Source: Agromyces sp. H17E-10
Lineage (GTDB): Bacteria > Actinomycetota > Actinomycetes > Actinomycetales > Microbacteriaceae
DNA: 64,000 nt
Direction: 5' to 3'
Assembly: GCF_022919715.1 (NCBI RefSeq)
Contig: NZ_CP095042.1
Location: forward strand, 1,054,001-1,118,000
The notes under the pieces are model-generated. The model was not told where the DNA came from. It saw only the letters and a program-made list of their open reading frames with translations, and made no database searches. Within the stretch, counting starts at the first letter, position 1. Every line of letters starts with the position of its first letter. The translations under genes were made by a program, and so were the position numbers. Of the stretch, positions 26,524 through 34,701 are shown in pieces.

Positions 26524-28167
26524 TTACTCGGCCGAGCCGAGGTCGGCGGCCCAGGGGTAGTACAGGTAGACGAACGACGCGGGCACGCCCGTCACCGACT
26601 CGTCGAGGTAGAGGCGCACCGCGAGGTCGTTGATCGGCACCCAGGGCTGCTGCTGCATGACGAGGGCCTCGGCGGCGACCGTGAGCTCGGCACGCTTGTC
26701 GGGGTCGCTCTCGGCATAGGCCGCGTCGATCGCCGCGTCGACCTCGGGGTCGGAGAAGCCCGCGTAGTTCTGCTGGCTGCCCGTGTAGGCGACGTTGTCG
26801 AGGTGTGCGAGCGGCGACGGGCTCGAGAGGTAGTTCGTGGTCACGAAGCCGTCGTAGCCCTTGCGCGCCTCGGGGTCGGAGAAGAACGCGCCGAACTGCG
26901 CGCTCGGCACGCCGGTCGGTTCGAGGGTGAGTCCGAGCTCCTTGGCGCCGTTGGCCATCTCGTTGAGGATGTCGGCGTAGAACGCCCGCTCGCTCGGGTA
27001 CGCGATCTTGATCGGCTGCGAGAGGTCGACGGTCGCGGCCTCGAGCTCCTGCTTGGCCGCCTCGAGGTCGTAGCTCAGGTCGGGCAGCTCGGTGTCGCGC
27101 TGCTCGGCGACGTCGGGGTACCGGTTCCAGGGACCCTGCGGGACGATCGAGCGCGACGGCGTGCCGGTGCCCTCGTACACGGTGTCGGCGATCGCCTGGC
27201 GGTCGGTCGCGCGGGTGAGCGCACGGCGCACGGCCGGGTCGCCGAAGGTGCCGTTGCCGGTCGAGATGATCGCCATGATCTGCATGCCCTGCCCGAACGA
27301 CAGCGCACCCGTGCTGCTCGACGAGAGCTGGCCGAGCGCCGGCAGCGGCACGTCGTACGAGCCCTGGATCTCGCCGGTGGAGAGCCCGGTCGCGATGGCG
27401 GTGGGGTCGACGACGAATCCGATGTCGACCTCCTTCGCCTTGGCGCGCTTGTCGGCGTTCCAGTAGTCGTCGTAGCGCTCGAGCGTGATCGACTGGCCCT
27501 GCTTCCACTCCCCCACCTGGAACGGACCGGTGCACATGACGCCGGCCTCGGGGTTGCCGTAGTTCTCGCCGGCCGCCTCGCGCTGCTGCTGCTGCACGAC
27601 GGCGCCGAGGTTCGTGGCGAGCTCCTCGTCGAGGATGGTGTTGGGCTCCGACAGGGTGAGCGTGACCTCCTGGTCGCCGGTCTTCTCGATGCTCGTCACG
27701 TCGGCGAAGCTCGACGCGAGGTAGCTGCCCTCGGCGGGGTCGAGGTGCCGGTTCAGGCTGTAGACGACGTCGTCGGTGGTCATCGGCGTGCCGTCCCAGA
27801 AGGTGACGTCGTCGCGGATCTGGAAGACGTAGGTCTTCGCGTCGTCGGAGACCGTGAAGCTCGAGGCGAGGTTCGGCTCGACCGAGAAGTCGGGCTGCAA
27901 CTGGAACAGCGACTCGCAGAGGTTCGAGATGATCGTGTTCTCGGGGTAGTTGAACGCCTTCACCGGGTCGAGCGTCGCGAGCTCGCCGTAGGTCGAGTTC
28001 CAGGTGACCTTGTCGACCTCGCCGGTGGCCGCCGGCGTGAGCTGCAGGAGCTCGCCGTCGTCGAGCTTCGCGCCGGAATCGCCGCCGCGGTCGGCCGTGC
28101 ATCCCGCGAGCCCCAGGCTCGCGACCGCGAGGAGCGCGATCGATGCTCTCGTCACTGCGGTTTTCAC
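26524..28167 (-). CDS. Peptide ABC transporter substrate-binding lipoprotein (SBP family 5)
   Basis: 547 residues. The signal peptide VKTAVTRASIALLAVASLGL ends at the lipobox LAGC (Cys ~ residue 23), so the protein is anchored outside. The mature part is an extracellular solute-binding protein family 5 domain (VFQIRDDVTFWDGTPMTTDD, then VVYSLNRHLDP). The GTG at 28167 was chosen because AGGAGG lies four bases upstream (28172-28177); an upstream start at 28200 would place that site inside the gene and spoil the signal peptide. It is the first gene of the operon, 70 bp from three palindromic operators. The ligand is a peptide-like solute. Confidence 0.92.
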   Translation of the reverse strand: MKTAVTRASIALLAVASLGLAGCTADRGGDSGAKLDDGELLQLTPAATGEVDKVTWNSTYGELATLDPVKAFNYPENTIISNLCESLFQLQPDFSVEPNLASSFTVSDDAKTYVFQIRDDVTFWDGTPMTTDDVVYSLNRHLDPAEGSYLASSFADVTSIEKTGDQEVTLTLSEPNTILDEELATNLGAVVQQQQREAAGENYGNPEAGVMCTGPFQVGEWKQGQSITLERYDDYWNADKRAKAKEVDIGFVVDPTAIATGLSTGEIQGSYDVPLPALGQLSSSSTGALSFGQGMQIMAIISTGNGTFGDPAVRRALTRATDRQAIADTVYEGTGTPSRSIVPQGPWNRYPDVAEQRDTELPDLSYDLEAAKQELEAATVDLSQPIKIAYPSERAFYADILNEMANGAKELGLTLEPTGVPSAQFGAFFSDPEARKGYDGFVTTNYLSSPSPLAHLDNVAYTGSQQNYAGFSDPEVDAAIDAAYAESDPDKRAELTVAAEALVMQQQPWVPINDLAVRLYLDESVTGVPASFVYLYYPWAADLGSAE

Positions 28168-28236
28168 TGTGTCCTCCTGAGGTTCTCCGTTGAATCTCAC
28201 GCCGATGATGCGATGAGCTAACGGCGAAGGTACTAG

Positions 28237-28275
28237 AAGAATCGATTCTTGTAAATCGATTCCCTGAATCGATTC
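28237..28275. promoter_or_regulatory. Three ATCGAT-centred palindromes: LacI-type operators
   Basis: AAGAATCGATTCTT (28237-28250) is a perfect 14-bp palindrome, AATCGATT (28254-28261) a perfect 8-bp one and GAATCGATTC (28266-28275) a perfect 10-bp one. Their centres are 14 and 13 bp apart. A central CG dyad in such a palindrome is the usual form for LacI-family operators. They lie between the ABC operon (28167) and the regulator gene (28329). Confidence 0.8.
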
Positions 28276-28328
28276 TTTCGTCAGGATCCCTACTCCCGCG
28301 GGCGCCGTTCGCTTGCTACGCTGGCCGG

Positions 28329-29381
28329 GTGTCCATCGATGCGGCCAGACCGACGATCAACGACGTCGCCGAGCGCGCCGGCGTCTCGCGCACGACGGTC
28401 TCGAACGCGCTGAACGGCAAGGGCACGATCGGTGCCGAGACGATCGAGCGCGTCAGGCGCGTCGCCGACGAACTCGGCTACGAGCCGAACGCCGTCGCAC
28501 GCGGGCTGCGGCAGTCGAAGCTCGGCGTGATCTCGCTGCTCATCCGGCCTCTCGAGTCGCTCGACACCGCGATGCCCGAGGGCGTCGACTACTTCCTCCG
28601 CTTCGCCGGCTCGGCCGCCCTCGCCGCGATGGACCACGGGTATTCGCTCATGCTCATCAGCGACCCGGCGAAGCCCGGTGCGCCGCGGTCGTCGCTCGCC
28701 GCCGACGGATGCCTCGTGGAGTCCCCGATCCGCAACGACCCCGCGCTCACCCTCCTCGACCGCAAGCGCATCCCCTTCGTCGCGATCGGCGTCGACCCCG
28801 ATCGCCCCGACGACTTCCCGGCGATCTCGCAGCAGACCGAGCGCGACACCTTCCTCGTGCTCGACCACCTTCGCGAGTCCGGGGCGCAGCGCATCGCGCT
28901 CGTCACCGGCACCGACGAGAACTCGTGGAACGCGCTGGCCCTGCGAGGGTACGAGCGATGGGCCGCGGAGCACGACATGGCGCCGCTGATCCGCACGCTC
29001 GACGAGACGAGCGGCGTCGAGGGCGGGCGGTCGATGGCGCACGAGCTCCTCGCCGAGGCATCCGACCGGCCCGACGGCGTGTACTGCCTGACCGGCCGGC
29101 ACGCCACCGGCTTCGTCGCCGGAGCCATCGAACTCGGGTACGACGTGCCCGAAGACCTGCTCGTCGCCGCCGGTTCCGATGCCGTCGTGACCCGCACCTC
29201 GACGCCGTCGATCACGTCGCTCGACATGCGCCCCGTCGAGACCGCCCGGCTCGCGGTCGACTCGCTCATCAGCGTGCTCGAGGGCGAGGCCGTCGACTGG
29301 TCGAGCAAGGACCCCACGAGCCTGCTCGCGATCCGCGACTCCACGACGCGGCGTGGGACGGCCACCGCGGCGCCCGCGTGA
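28329..29381 (+). CDS. LacI family transcriptional regulator
   Basis: A 350-residue LacI-type repressor: HTH TINDVAERAGVSRTTVSNAL at residues ~9-28, a hinge helix with PNAVARGLR, and a periplasmic-binding-like ligand domain (residues ~65-340) that ends in TSITSLD-like and VDSLISVLEG segments. The GTG at 28329 has TACGCT six bases upstream and no ribosome binding site, so the mRNA is probably leaderless. It is divergent to the peptide ABC operon and most likely binds the three palindromes between them, controlling both. The effector may be a product of the imported compound. Confidence 0.9.
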   Translation: MSIDAARPTINDVAERAGVSRTTVSNALNGKGTIGAETIERVRRVADELGYEPNAVARGLRQSKLGVISLLIRPLESLDTAMPEGVDYFLRFAGSAALAAMDHGYSLMLISDPAKPGAPRSSLAADGCLVESPIRNDPALTLLDRKRIPFVAIGVDPDRPDDFPAISQQTERDTFLVLDHLRESGAQRIALVTGTDENSWNALALRGYERWAAEHDMAPLIRTLDETSGVEGGRSMAHELLAEASDRPDGVYCLTGRHATGFVAGAIELGYDVPEDLLVAAGSDAVVTRTSTPSITSLDMRPVETARLAVDSLISVLEGEAVDWSSKDPTSLLAIRDSTTRRGTATAAPA

Positions 29382-29483
29382 CGCCGGCCGATCCCCCGCT
29401 GACCTCCGCACGCAGCTGACGCACCGGCTGAGGCCGTAGGCTCGATGCACCGCATCCCCTCACCCAGAAGGAGCCTGCCCGCC

Positions 29484-30773
29484 ATGAGCGATGCCGTGAA
29501 CCTCGACGTGTTCGACCGCCGCGAGTCCGAGGTGCGCGGCTACGTGCGCTCGTTCCCGACGGTGTTCGACCGTGCGACCGGCTCGACCCTCGTCGATGCC
29601 GACGGTCGCGAGTACCTCGACTTCTTCGCCGGCGCGGGCGTGCTCAACTACGGCCACAACAACCCGGCGTTCACGCGGGCCCTCATCGACTACCTCGAGC
29701 GCGACGGCATCATCCACGGCCTCGACATGGCGACCTCGGCCAAGCGCGCGTTCATCGAGGCGTTCGAGCGGCTGATCCTCGCTCCGCGCGGCCTCGACCA
29801 CAAGCTGCAGTTCACGGGCCCCACCGGCGCGAACGCCGTCGAGGCGGCCCTCAAGGTCGCCCGCCAGGCCACCGGCCGCTCGACCGTCGTGGCGTTCACG
29901 AACGCGTTCCACGGCCTGAGCCTCGGCGCCCTCGCCGCGACCGGCAACAGCCACTACCGCAGCGCGGCGGGCCAGTCGCTCGACAACGTCGTGCGCCTCC
30001 CCTACGACGGCTACCTCGGCGAGAACGTCGACACGCTCGACCTCTTCGAGAAGATGCTCGACGACCCGGGCTCGGGCCTCGACCTGCCCGCAGCGGTCAT
30101 CGTCGAGGCGGTGCAGGGCGAGGGCGGCATCAACGTCGCGAGCGTGCCGTGGCTGCAGCGCCTGCGCGCGATCACCGCCGAGCGCGGCATCCTGCTCATC
30201 CTCGACGAGATCCAGGCGGGCGTCGGCCGCACGGGTGCGTTCTTCGCGTTCGAGGCCGCGGGCATCGTGCCCGACATCGTGACCGTGTCGAAGTCGATCT
30301 CGGGCTCGGGCCTGCCGATGTCGCTCGTGCTGCTGCGCCCCGAGGTCGACGTGTGGAAGCCGGGCGCCCACACCGGCACGTTCCGCGGCAACAACCTCGC
30401 CTTCGTGTCGGCGCGCGTCGCCCTCGAGACGTACTGGGCGAACACCGCGTTCGTCGACGACGTCGCCCGCAAGTCGGCGCTCCTCGCCGCCGAGCTCGAG
30501 CAGATCGCTGCGGCGAACCCCTCGCTCGGCCTCACGGTGCGCGGCCGCGGCCTCATGTACGGGCTCGTCTCCGACGGCGACCGCACGCTCGCCGGCCGCA
30601 TCTCGAAGGACGCGTTCACGCGCGGCCTCGTCATCGAGACCTCGGGTGCGCACGACGAGGTGCTGAAGTTCCTGCCGGCGCTCACCATCACCGACGACGA
30701 GCTGCTGCGCGGCCTCGCGATCGTGCGCGAGAGCCTCGCCGCGGTCACGGCCGACGCGCTCGCGGCGAGCTGA
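29484..30773 (+). CDS. ectB: EctB-like diaminobutyrate-2-oxoglutarate aminotransferase
   Basis: A 429-residue class-III PLP aminotransferase that follows EctB closely: SEVRGYVRSFPTVFDRATGS at the start, the substrate-site YLDFFAGAGVLNYGHNNP, HGLDMATSAKR, FTGPTGANAVEAALK, the VQGEGGINVA block, LDEIQAGVGRTG, and the PLP lysine K270 in TVSKSISG. The reaction would be L-aspartate-semialdehyde plus Glu to L-2,4-diaminobutyrate plus 2-oxoglutarate. The start with AGAAGGAG upstream is clear; TAGGCT at 29437-29442 is a likely -10. No ectA or ectC is adjacent, so it may serve another diaminobutyrate or diamine pathway. Symbol by similarity only. Confidence 0.8.
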   Translation: MSDAVNLDVFDRRESEVRGYVRSFPTVFDRATGSTLVDADGREYLDFFAGAGVLNYGHNNPAFTRALIDYLERDGIIHGLDMATSAKRAFIEAFERLILAPRGLDHKLQFTGPTGANAVEAALKVARQATGRSTVVAFTNAFHGLSLGALAATGNSHYRSAAGQSLDNVVRLPYDGYLGENVDTLDLFEKMLDDPGSGLDLPAAVIVEAVQGEGGINVASVPWLQRLRAITAERGILLILDEIQAGVGRTGAFFAFEAAGIVPDIVTVSKSISGSGLPMSLVLLRPEVDVWKPGAHTGTFRGNNLAFVSARVALETYWANTAFVDDVARKSALLAAELEQIAAANPSLGLTVRGRGLMYGLVSDGDRTLAGRISKDAFTRGLVIETSGAHDEVLKFLPALTITDDELLRGLAIVRESLAAVTADALAAS

Positions 30774-30790
30774 GCGACCGCCCGACCGCG

Positions 30791-31465
30791 ATGACCGGCG
30801 ACGCGCCTCCAGCCCCGCGGCGCGGCGCCGGTCGACCGCGCGTCGCGGTGCTGACCCGCGAGCGCATCACCGACGAGGCGCTGCGCCTCGTCGATCGCAA
30901 GGGGGCGGGCGCGCTCACGATCCAGGCCCTCGCCGAGCGGCTCGGCGTCGTGCCGAGCGCCATCTACAACCATGCGTCGTCGCGCTCGGTCATCCTCGAC
31001 TGGATCCAGGCGCGCCTCGTGCGCGACGTCGACGCCTCGGGTTTCGGCTCGCTCCCCTGGCGGGCGGCGACCGAGCGGTGGGCGCGCAGCTACCTCCGCG
31101 TGCTGCGCGCGCACCGCGAGTGCGTGGCCCTCTACGCGCACCTGCCGATCCGCGACACCCCCGAGGCGACGCAGATGTACCAGCGCGTGATCGTCGGGTT
31201 CCAGGCGGCCGGATTCCCGCCGCCCGAGGTGTTCGCGTCGATCTCGGCGATCGAGCAGCTCGTGTTCGGCGGCGCGATCGACTCGCTCGGCCCCGAGGAC
31301 GTCTACGAGCCCGAGGCGCCGGGCATCGTCGCGCAGGCCTACGTGCTGCACCGCCGGCAGCTCATCGAGGAGCGCGCGCTCGTCGCCGACCGTGCATTCG
31401 AGCTGGCGCTCGGCCTGCTGCTCGACGGACTGGCCGCGCGGCACCGCATCGCCCCGGCCCGCTGA
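30791..31465 (+). CDS. TetR/AcrR family transcriptional regulator
   Basis: 224 residues: a basic leader (PPAPRRGAGRPRVAVLTRE), the TetR HTH at ~22-68 (LTIQALAERLGVVPSAIYNH), and a helical ligand domain of the TetR_C type with AYVLHRRQLIEERALVADRA near the end. It lies 17 bp downstream of the ectB-like gene on the same strand and is probably co-transcribed. It faces the monoamine oxidase gene convergently. Its target could be the ectB operon; the ligand is unknown. Confidence 0.85.
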   Translation: MTGDAPPAPRRGAGRPRVAVLTRERITDEALRLVDRKGAGALTIQALAERLGVVPSAIYNHASSRSVILDWIQARLVRDVDASGFGSLPWRAATERWARSYLRVLRAHRECVALYAHLPIRDTPEATQMYQRVIVGFQAAGFPPPEVFASISAIEQLVFGGAIDSLGPEDVYEPEAPGIVAQAYVLHRRQLIEERALVADRAFELALGLLLDGLAARHRIAPAR

Positions 31466-31477
31466 ACGGAACCGGTC

Positions 31478-31501
31478 GGGATGCCTCGGGCGAGGCATCC
31501 C
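31478..31501. terminator. Hairpin between convergent TetR and amine oxidase genes
   Basis: GGGATGCCTCG and CGAGGCATCCC form an 11-bp perfect stem with a two-base apex (four or more in practice). A second GGATGCCTC/GAGGCATCC pair follows at about 31518-31557. Confidence 0.7.
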
Positions 31502-31569
31502 CGTCAGGCATGCCGCGGATGCCTCACCGCGGGGCCGACGCCCGACCGAGGCATCCCGGTCGAGGTGCC

Positions 31570-32943
31570 CTACCACGCGGCGAGGATGCGCCGCGCCGTG
31601 TCGCCGCCGATGCGGATCGCACCGTCCACGTGCAGGTAGCCGACGCCTTGGATGTCGCTCGACGCGAAGAAGATCGGGCCGACCGGCTCGTTCTGCAGGT
31701 GGCCCCAGCGGCTCAGGCCGCCGAGGTCGTAGCTGCAGGCATAGGCGCCGCGCGTCCACTCCTCGTTCCCCCAGTCCGACATCGCGACGGCGACGGGGTT
31801 GCGCGCCTCGTCGCCGAAGTACGCGGCGAACGAGTCGAGCACGGCGGCCCGTCGCTCGGCGTCGGGCATCGCCCAGAGCCGCTCGGCCTCGACGTCGACG
31901 ACGAAGCCGACGAGCATGCCCTGCGTCGAGCCGTGGGTCGAGTTGTCGTACACCTCGCACACGAACTCGTTGCGGCCGAACCCGGTGCCGGCGAGCCCCT
32001 GCTCCCGCCAGAACGGCGTCTCGTACGCGGCCTGCACCTTCACGACGAGACCCATCGACTGGTGCTGCTGCGAGACCATGCGCTCGCGCGGCAGGTGCGG
32101 CTCGTACCGGATGAGGGAGTAGAGGTTCGGCGGCACGGCGACCACCGCGAAGCGGGCGTTCACTCGCAGTTCGTCGCTTTCAGCGATGACGGATGCCGCG
32201 CGACCGGCTCCCTCGTCGGTCCAGCCCAGCTTGCGCACGGGTGACGACAGGAAGACCACGTCGTCGCCGAGCTCGTCGGCGAGCTGGGTCGAGACCGACT
32301 GCATGCCGCCCACCACGCGGCGGTCGAGCAGCAGCCCGTCGTCGACGAGCTCGTGCAGCGAGCCCGCCGACGCCGCCATGAGCATCGCCTGCAGCACCGA
32401 GAACGTGTGGGCGGGCTTCGTGAGCATGCCGCCCGCGATGAAGTGGTCGAACGCGCGGACCGCCTCGTCGTCGTCGCTGAGCGTGCGCAGCCACGCGCTG
32501 AAGCTGATCGCATCGAGCTCGGCAGCGCGCGGATGCGCCCACGGCTCGGCCGGGTCGAGCTCGGCTGCGAGCTCGTCGAGCGCGGCGACGAGGGTGTTCA
32601 TCGCGGCCACCGTCTCGGGCGCGGTCGGAAAGTCTTCGCCCTCGAACTCGGTGCGCCGACCGTCGGGCGCGAGGTACACCGAGCGGCCGTCGCGGTAGCG
32701 CGCGAAGGTCTCCTTGCCGAGCTCGGCGAGGAGCGACTCGAGTGCGTCCTGTCCGGCCGAGATCCATTGGCCGCCGAGCTCGAACCACTCGCCGTCGACC
32801 GTGTCCGACCAGGTGCGGCCGCCGACGCGGTCGCGGGCCTCGAGCAGGGCGACCGACGCGCCCGCCTCGACCAGCCGCCGGGCGGTCACGAGTCCGCTCA
32901 CTCCGCCGCCGATCACGACGACGTCCCTGGTGATCTCTCTCAC
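31570..32943 (-). CDS. Flavin monoamine oxidase (putrescine oxidase-like)
   Basis: A 457-residue amine oxidase. The FAD-binding GGGVSG is at residues 12-17, followed by LLEARDRVGGRTWSD, the RxGGR motif of the monoamine oxidase family. The C-terminal GPIFFASSDIQGVGYLHVDG and GAIRIGGDTARRIL close the flavin site. Members oxidise primary amines such as putrescine, tyramine or phenylethylamine to aldehydes with H2O2. No signal peptide is seen. It lies beside an EctB-like aminotransferase and a TetR gene; with the Orn/Lys/Arg decarboxylase and DAO-type oxidase elsewhere in the window it suggests diamine use. The substrate is inferred. Confidence 0.9.
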   Translation of the reverse strand: MREITRDVVVIGGGVSGLVTARRLVEAGASVALLEARDRVGGRTWSDTVDGEWFELGGQWISAGQDALESLLAELGKETFARYRDGRSVYLAPDGRRTEFEGEDFPTAPETVAAMNTLVAALDELAAELDPAEPWAHPRAAELDAISFSAWLRTLSDDDEAVRAFDHFIAGGMLTKPAHTFSVLQAMLMAASAGSLHELVDDGLLLDRRVVGGMQSVSTQLADELGDDVVFLSSPVRKLGWTDEGAGRAASVIAESDELRVNARFAVVAVPPNLYSLIRYEPHLPRERMVSQQHQSMGLVVKVQAAYETPFWREQGLAGTGFGRNEFVCEVYDNSTHGSTQGMLVGFVVDVEAERLWAMPDAERRAAVLDSFAAYFGDEARNPVAVAMSDWGNEEWTRGAYACSYDLGGLSRWGHLQNEPVGPIFFASSDIQGVGYLHVDGAIRIGGDTARRILAAW

Positions 32944-33088
32944 GTGTGCTGCTCCTCATCGAGTCTTCGAGTCCGTCGACGCCGCGACGGTGCGGTCTTC
33001 GTCGGGGCAGCCTACGAGCGCCGGGTGCCTACGCGTGAGCGGCGAGGCCCGCCGAATTCATTTACCGGTCGGCGTGGTTGCGCAACCC

Positions 33089-33114
33089 GGAACGACGCAC
33101 CGACCTCGCGGTTC
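33089..33114 (+). promoter_or_regulatory. Candidate ECF-sigma promoter
   Basis: GGAAC, a 16-bp spacer and GGTTC match the GGAAC-N16/17-(C)GTT pattern of actinobacterial ECF promoters. It lies 90 bp upstream of the sigma factor gene, so autoregulation is possible. The motif is short, and no other copy was found in the window to support it. Confidence 0.35.
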
Positions 33115-33204
33115 ATTTTCGGGGACGGCTTCAGTGCAGAATTGCCCGAACGACATGTGACCTTCGGGCGATCCGGCGACATTCCTGCTGTGAGGAGGTT
33201 TCCC

Positions 33205-33768
33205 GTGGACGATGACGAACCCGGTGATTCCGACCTGCTGCGCAGGATCGGTCAGGGGGACGAGCGCGCCCTGTCGAACGCGTTCGATCGACATGCGACG
33301 ACGGTCGCCCGCTACGCGTGGGCGCTCGCGCCGAGCAGCATGGACGTCGAGGAGATCGTGCAGGACACCTTCCTGACGCTCTGGCGACGAGGGGCCGACA
33401 TCGCGCTGCTCGACCGTTCCCTGCTGCCCTGGCTGCTCGTGACGTGCCGCAACGTGGCGGCGAACGCGCGACGGAAGCACGCGCGGTCCGCCGCCGACGA
33501 GCTGCCCGAGGAGTGGATGCCCGCCCACATGTCGCTCGTCAGGGCCGACGAGGCGCGCGAGTCGGCCCGTGAAGAGCTGCGCTGGGTGCTCGACGCGATC
33601 GAGCGCCTCGACGCGGTCGATCGCCGGGTCTGCGAACTGTGCCTCCTCGAAGGCCTGCCGTACGCGCAGGTCGCCGCCGAGCTCGGCCTCAGTGTGGGCG
33701 CGGTGAAGCAGCGGGTCTCCCGGAATCGGACGCGCTTGAGGAAGGCGGTGACCGTCGATGAGAACTGA
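33205..33768 (+). CDS. ECF-type RNA polymerase sigma factor (sigma-70 family)
   Basis: 187 residues. Region 2 at ~8-85 includes LLRRIGQGDERALSNAFDRH and the core-binding DVEEIVQDTFLTLWRRG; region 4 at ~128-180 has LDAVDRRVCELCLLEGLPY and the HTH VAAELGLSVGAVKQRVSRNR. No region 1.1 or 3, so it is an extracytoplasmic-function sigma factor. The GTG at 33205 has GAGGAGG six bases upstream. Its end overlaps by 11 bp the next gene, a membrane protein that probably acts as its partner. Regulon unknown. Confidence 0.9.
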   Translation: MDDDEPGDSDLLRRIGQGDERALSNAFDRHATTVARYAWALAPSSMDVEEIVQDTFLTLWRRGADIALLDRSLLPWLLVTCRNVAANARRKHARSAADELPEEWMPAHMSLVRADEARESAREELRWVLDAIERLDAVDRRVCELCLLEGLPYAQVAAELGLSVGAVKQRVSRNRTRLRKAVTVDEN

Positions 33769-34639
33769 ACCACCGACCGGTGAGGAGATGGCCGGGCTGC
33801 TGGCGTCGGCCAAGGGCGGCCTCATGACCGAGGCGCGCCGCACCCCGCGACGACCGCACCGCATCGAGCGACTCGTCGGCAGCATGGTCGCAGCGGTCCT
33901 CCTGATCGCTCTCGTGACCGGAGGCGCACTCGTCGCCTTCACCCTCGCACCGGCACCGTTCGCGGGCCCGGCCCCGGTGCCGACCGAGTCGGCCTCGCCG
34001 CCACCCACGGCGCCGGAGTCGCCGTCTCCGACCGAGGCCGAGTCGGCTCCCGAGGAGTCCCCGGTCACGACGCCGACGCCGGCCGAGGCCGCCGATCGGC
34101 TCGACACGGTGACGACGATCGTCGTCCGACCAGAGGCGATCGACTTCGAGGACGCAGCGGGCACCATCGTCACGGCGGTCTCCTACGACGACGGCACCGA
34201 CCTGATCGTCTCGACGCTCACCGCGGTGCTCGGCGCGGAGCCGACCGTCGAGGAGAAGGGATCCGGCGAGTTCCTCGGCTACGACTGGTCCGGCCTCTAT
34301 GTCAACGATGATCTCGTCGAGGGGCCCGGTCGACTGCGGACGAACGTGATCGTTACGTTCTCACGCCCGCTGGTCGGCGACGGCGTCGCCGTCACGACGA
34401 CCGCGGGTTTCGCACCAGGCGACGACGTCGAGCAGTACATGGCGAGCATCGGCGACCAGACGTTCACTGAGTACGCCGAGAATCTCGTGGCGCTCGAGAC
34501 GGGGGCGGAGCTCGGCCCACCGGTGGACGGCGGCGGAGTGAACGCGCACTCGGTCGTCGCCTCCGACTGGCTCGACGACTGGCCGTCCGTGGTGATCGCA
34601 CCGATCAACCTCGGCCTCGGGCAGGCAAGCGGGCTCTAG
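33758..34639 (+). CDS. Single-pass membrane protein next to the ECF sigma factor (putative anti-sigma or sensor)
   Basis: 293 residues. Residues 1-~38 are cytoplasmic and basic, a membrane helix follows (~39-62), and then a Pro/Ser/Thr/Glu-rich linker (~65-112) leads to an extracytoplasmic domain of ~180 residues without a recognised family. The start overlaps the sigma gene, so the pair is coupled. The N-terminal segment is too short for a zinc-binding anti-sigma domain (no HxxxCxxC), so if it holds the sigma factor it does so in another way. Role inferred from position. Confidence 0.75.
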   Translation: MRTEPPTGEEMAGLLASAKGGLMTEARRTPRRPHRIERLVGSMVAAVLLIALVTGGALVAFTLAPAPFAGPAPVPTESASPPPTAPESPSPTEAESAPEESPVTTPTPAEAADRLDTVTTIVVRPEAIDFEDAAGTIVTAVSYDDGTDLIVSTLTAVLGAEPTVEEKGSGEFLGYDWSGLYVNDDLVEGPGRLRTNVIVTFSRPLVGDGVAVTTTAGFAPGDDVEQYMASIGDQTFTEYAENLVALETGAELGPPVDGGGVNAHSVVASDWLDDWPSVVIAPINLGLGQASGL

Positions 34640-34656
34640 GAGGCCCCTGCGAACCG

Positions 34657-34688
34657 TAGCGCCGCGCATACGCGAATGCGCGGCGCTA
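34657..34688. terminator. Bidirectional hairpin terminator
   Basis: A perfect 13-bp stem (TAGCGCCGCGCAT with ATGCGCGGCGCTA), six-base loop, between the convergent sigma operon and the resolvase-like gene. Confidence 0.85.
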
Positions 34689-34701
34689 ATGGCCGCTCGG
34701 C

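Noticed and set aside
25819..28221. An 800-codon frame opposite the peptide-binding protein and permease genes
   Set aside because: No domain-like features; opposite strand has firmly recognised ABC genes.
29484..30773. Ectoine biosynthesis operon
   Set aside because: Only an ectB-like gene is present; the next genes are a TetR regulator and an amine oxidase, with no ectA or ectC.
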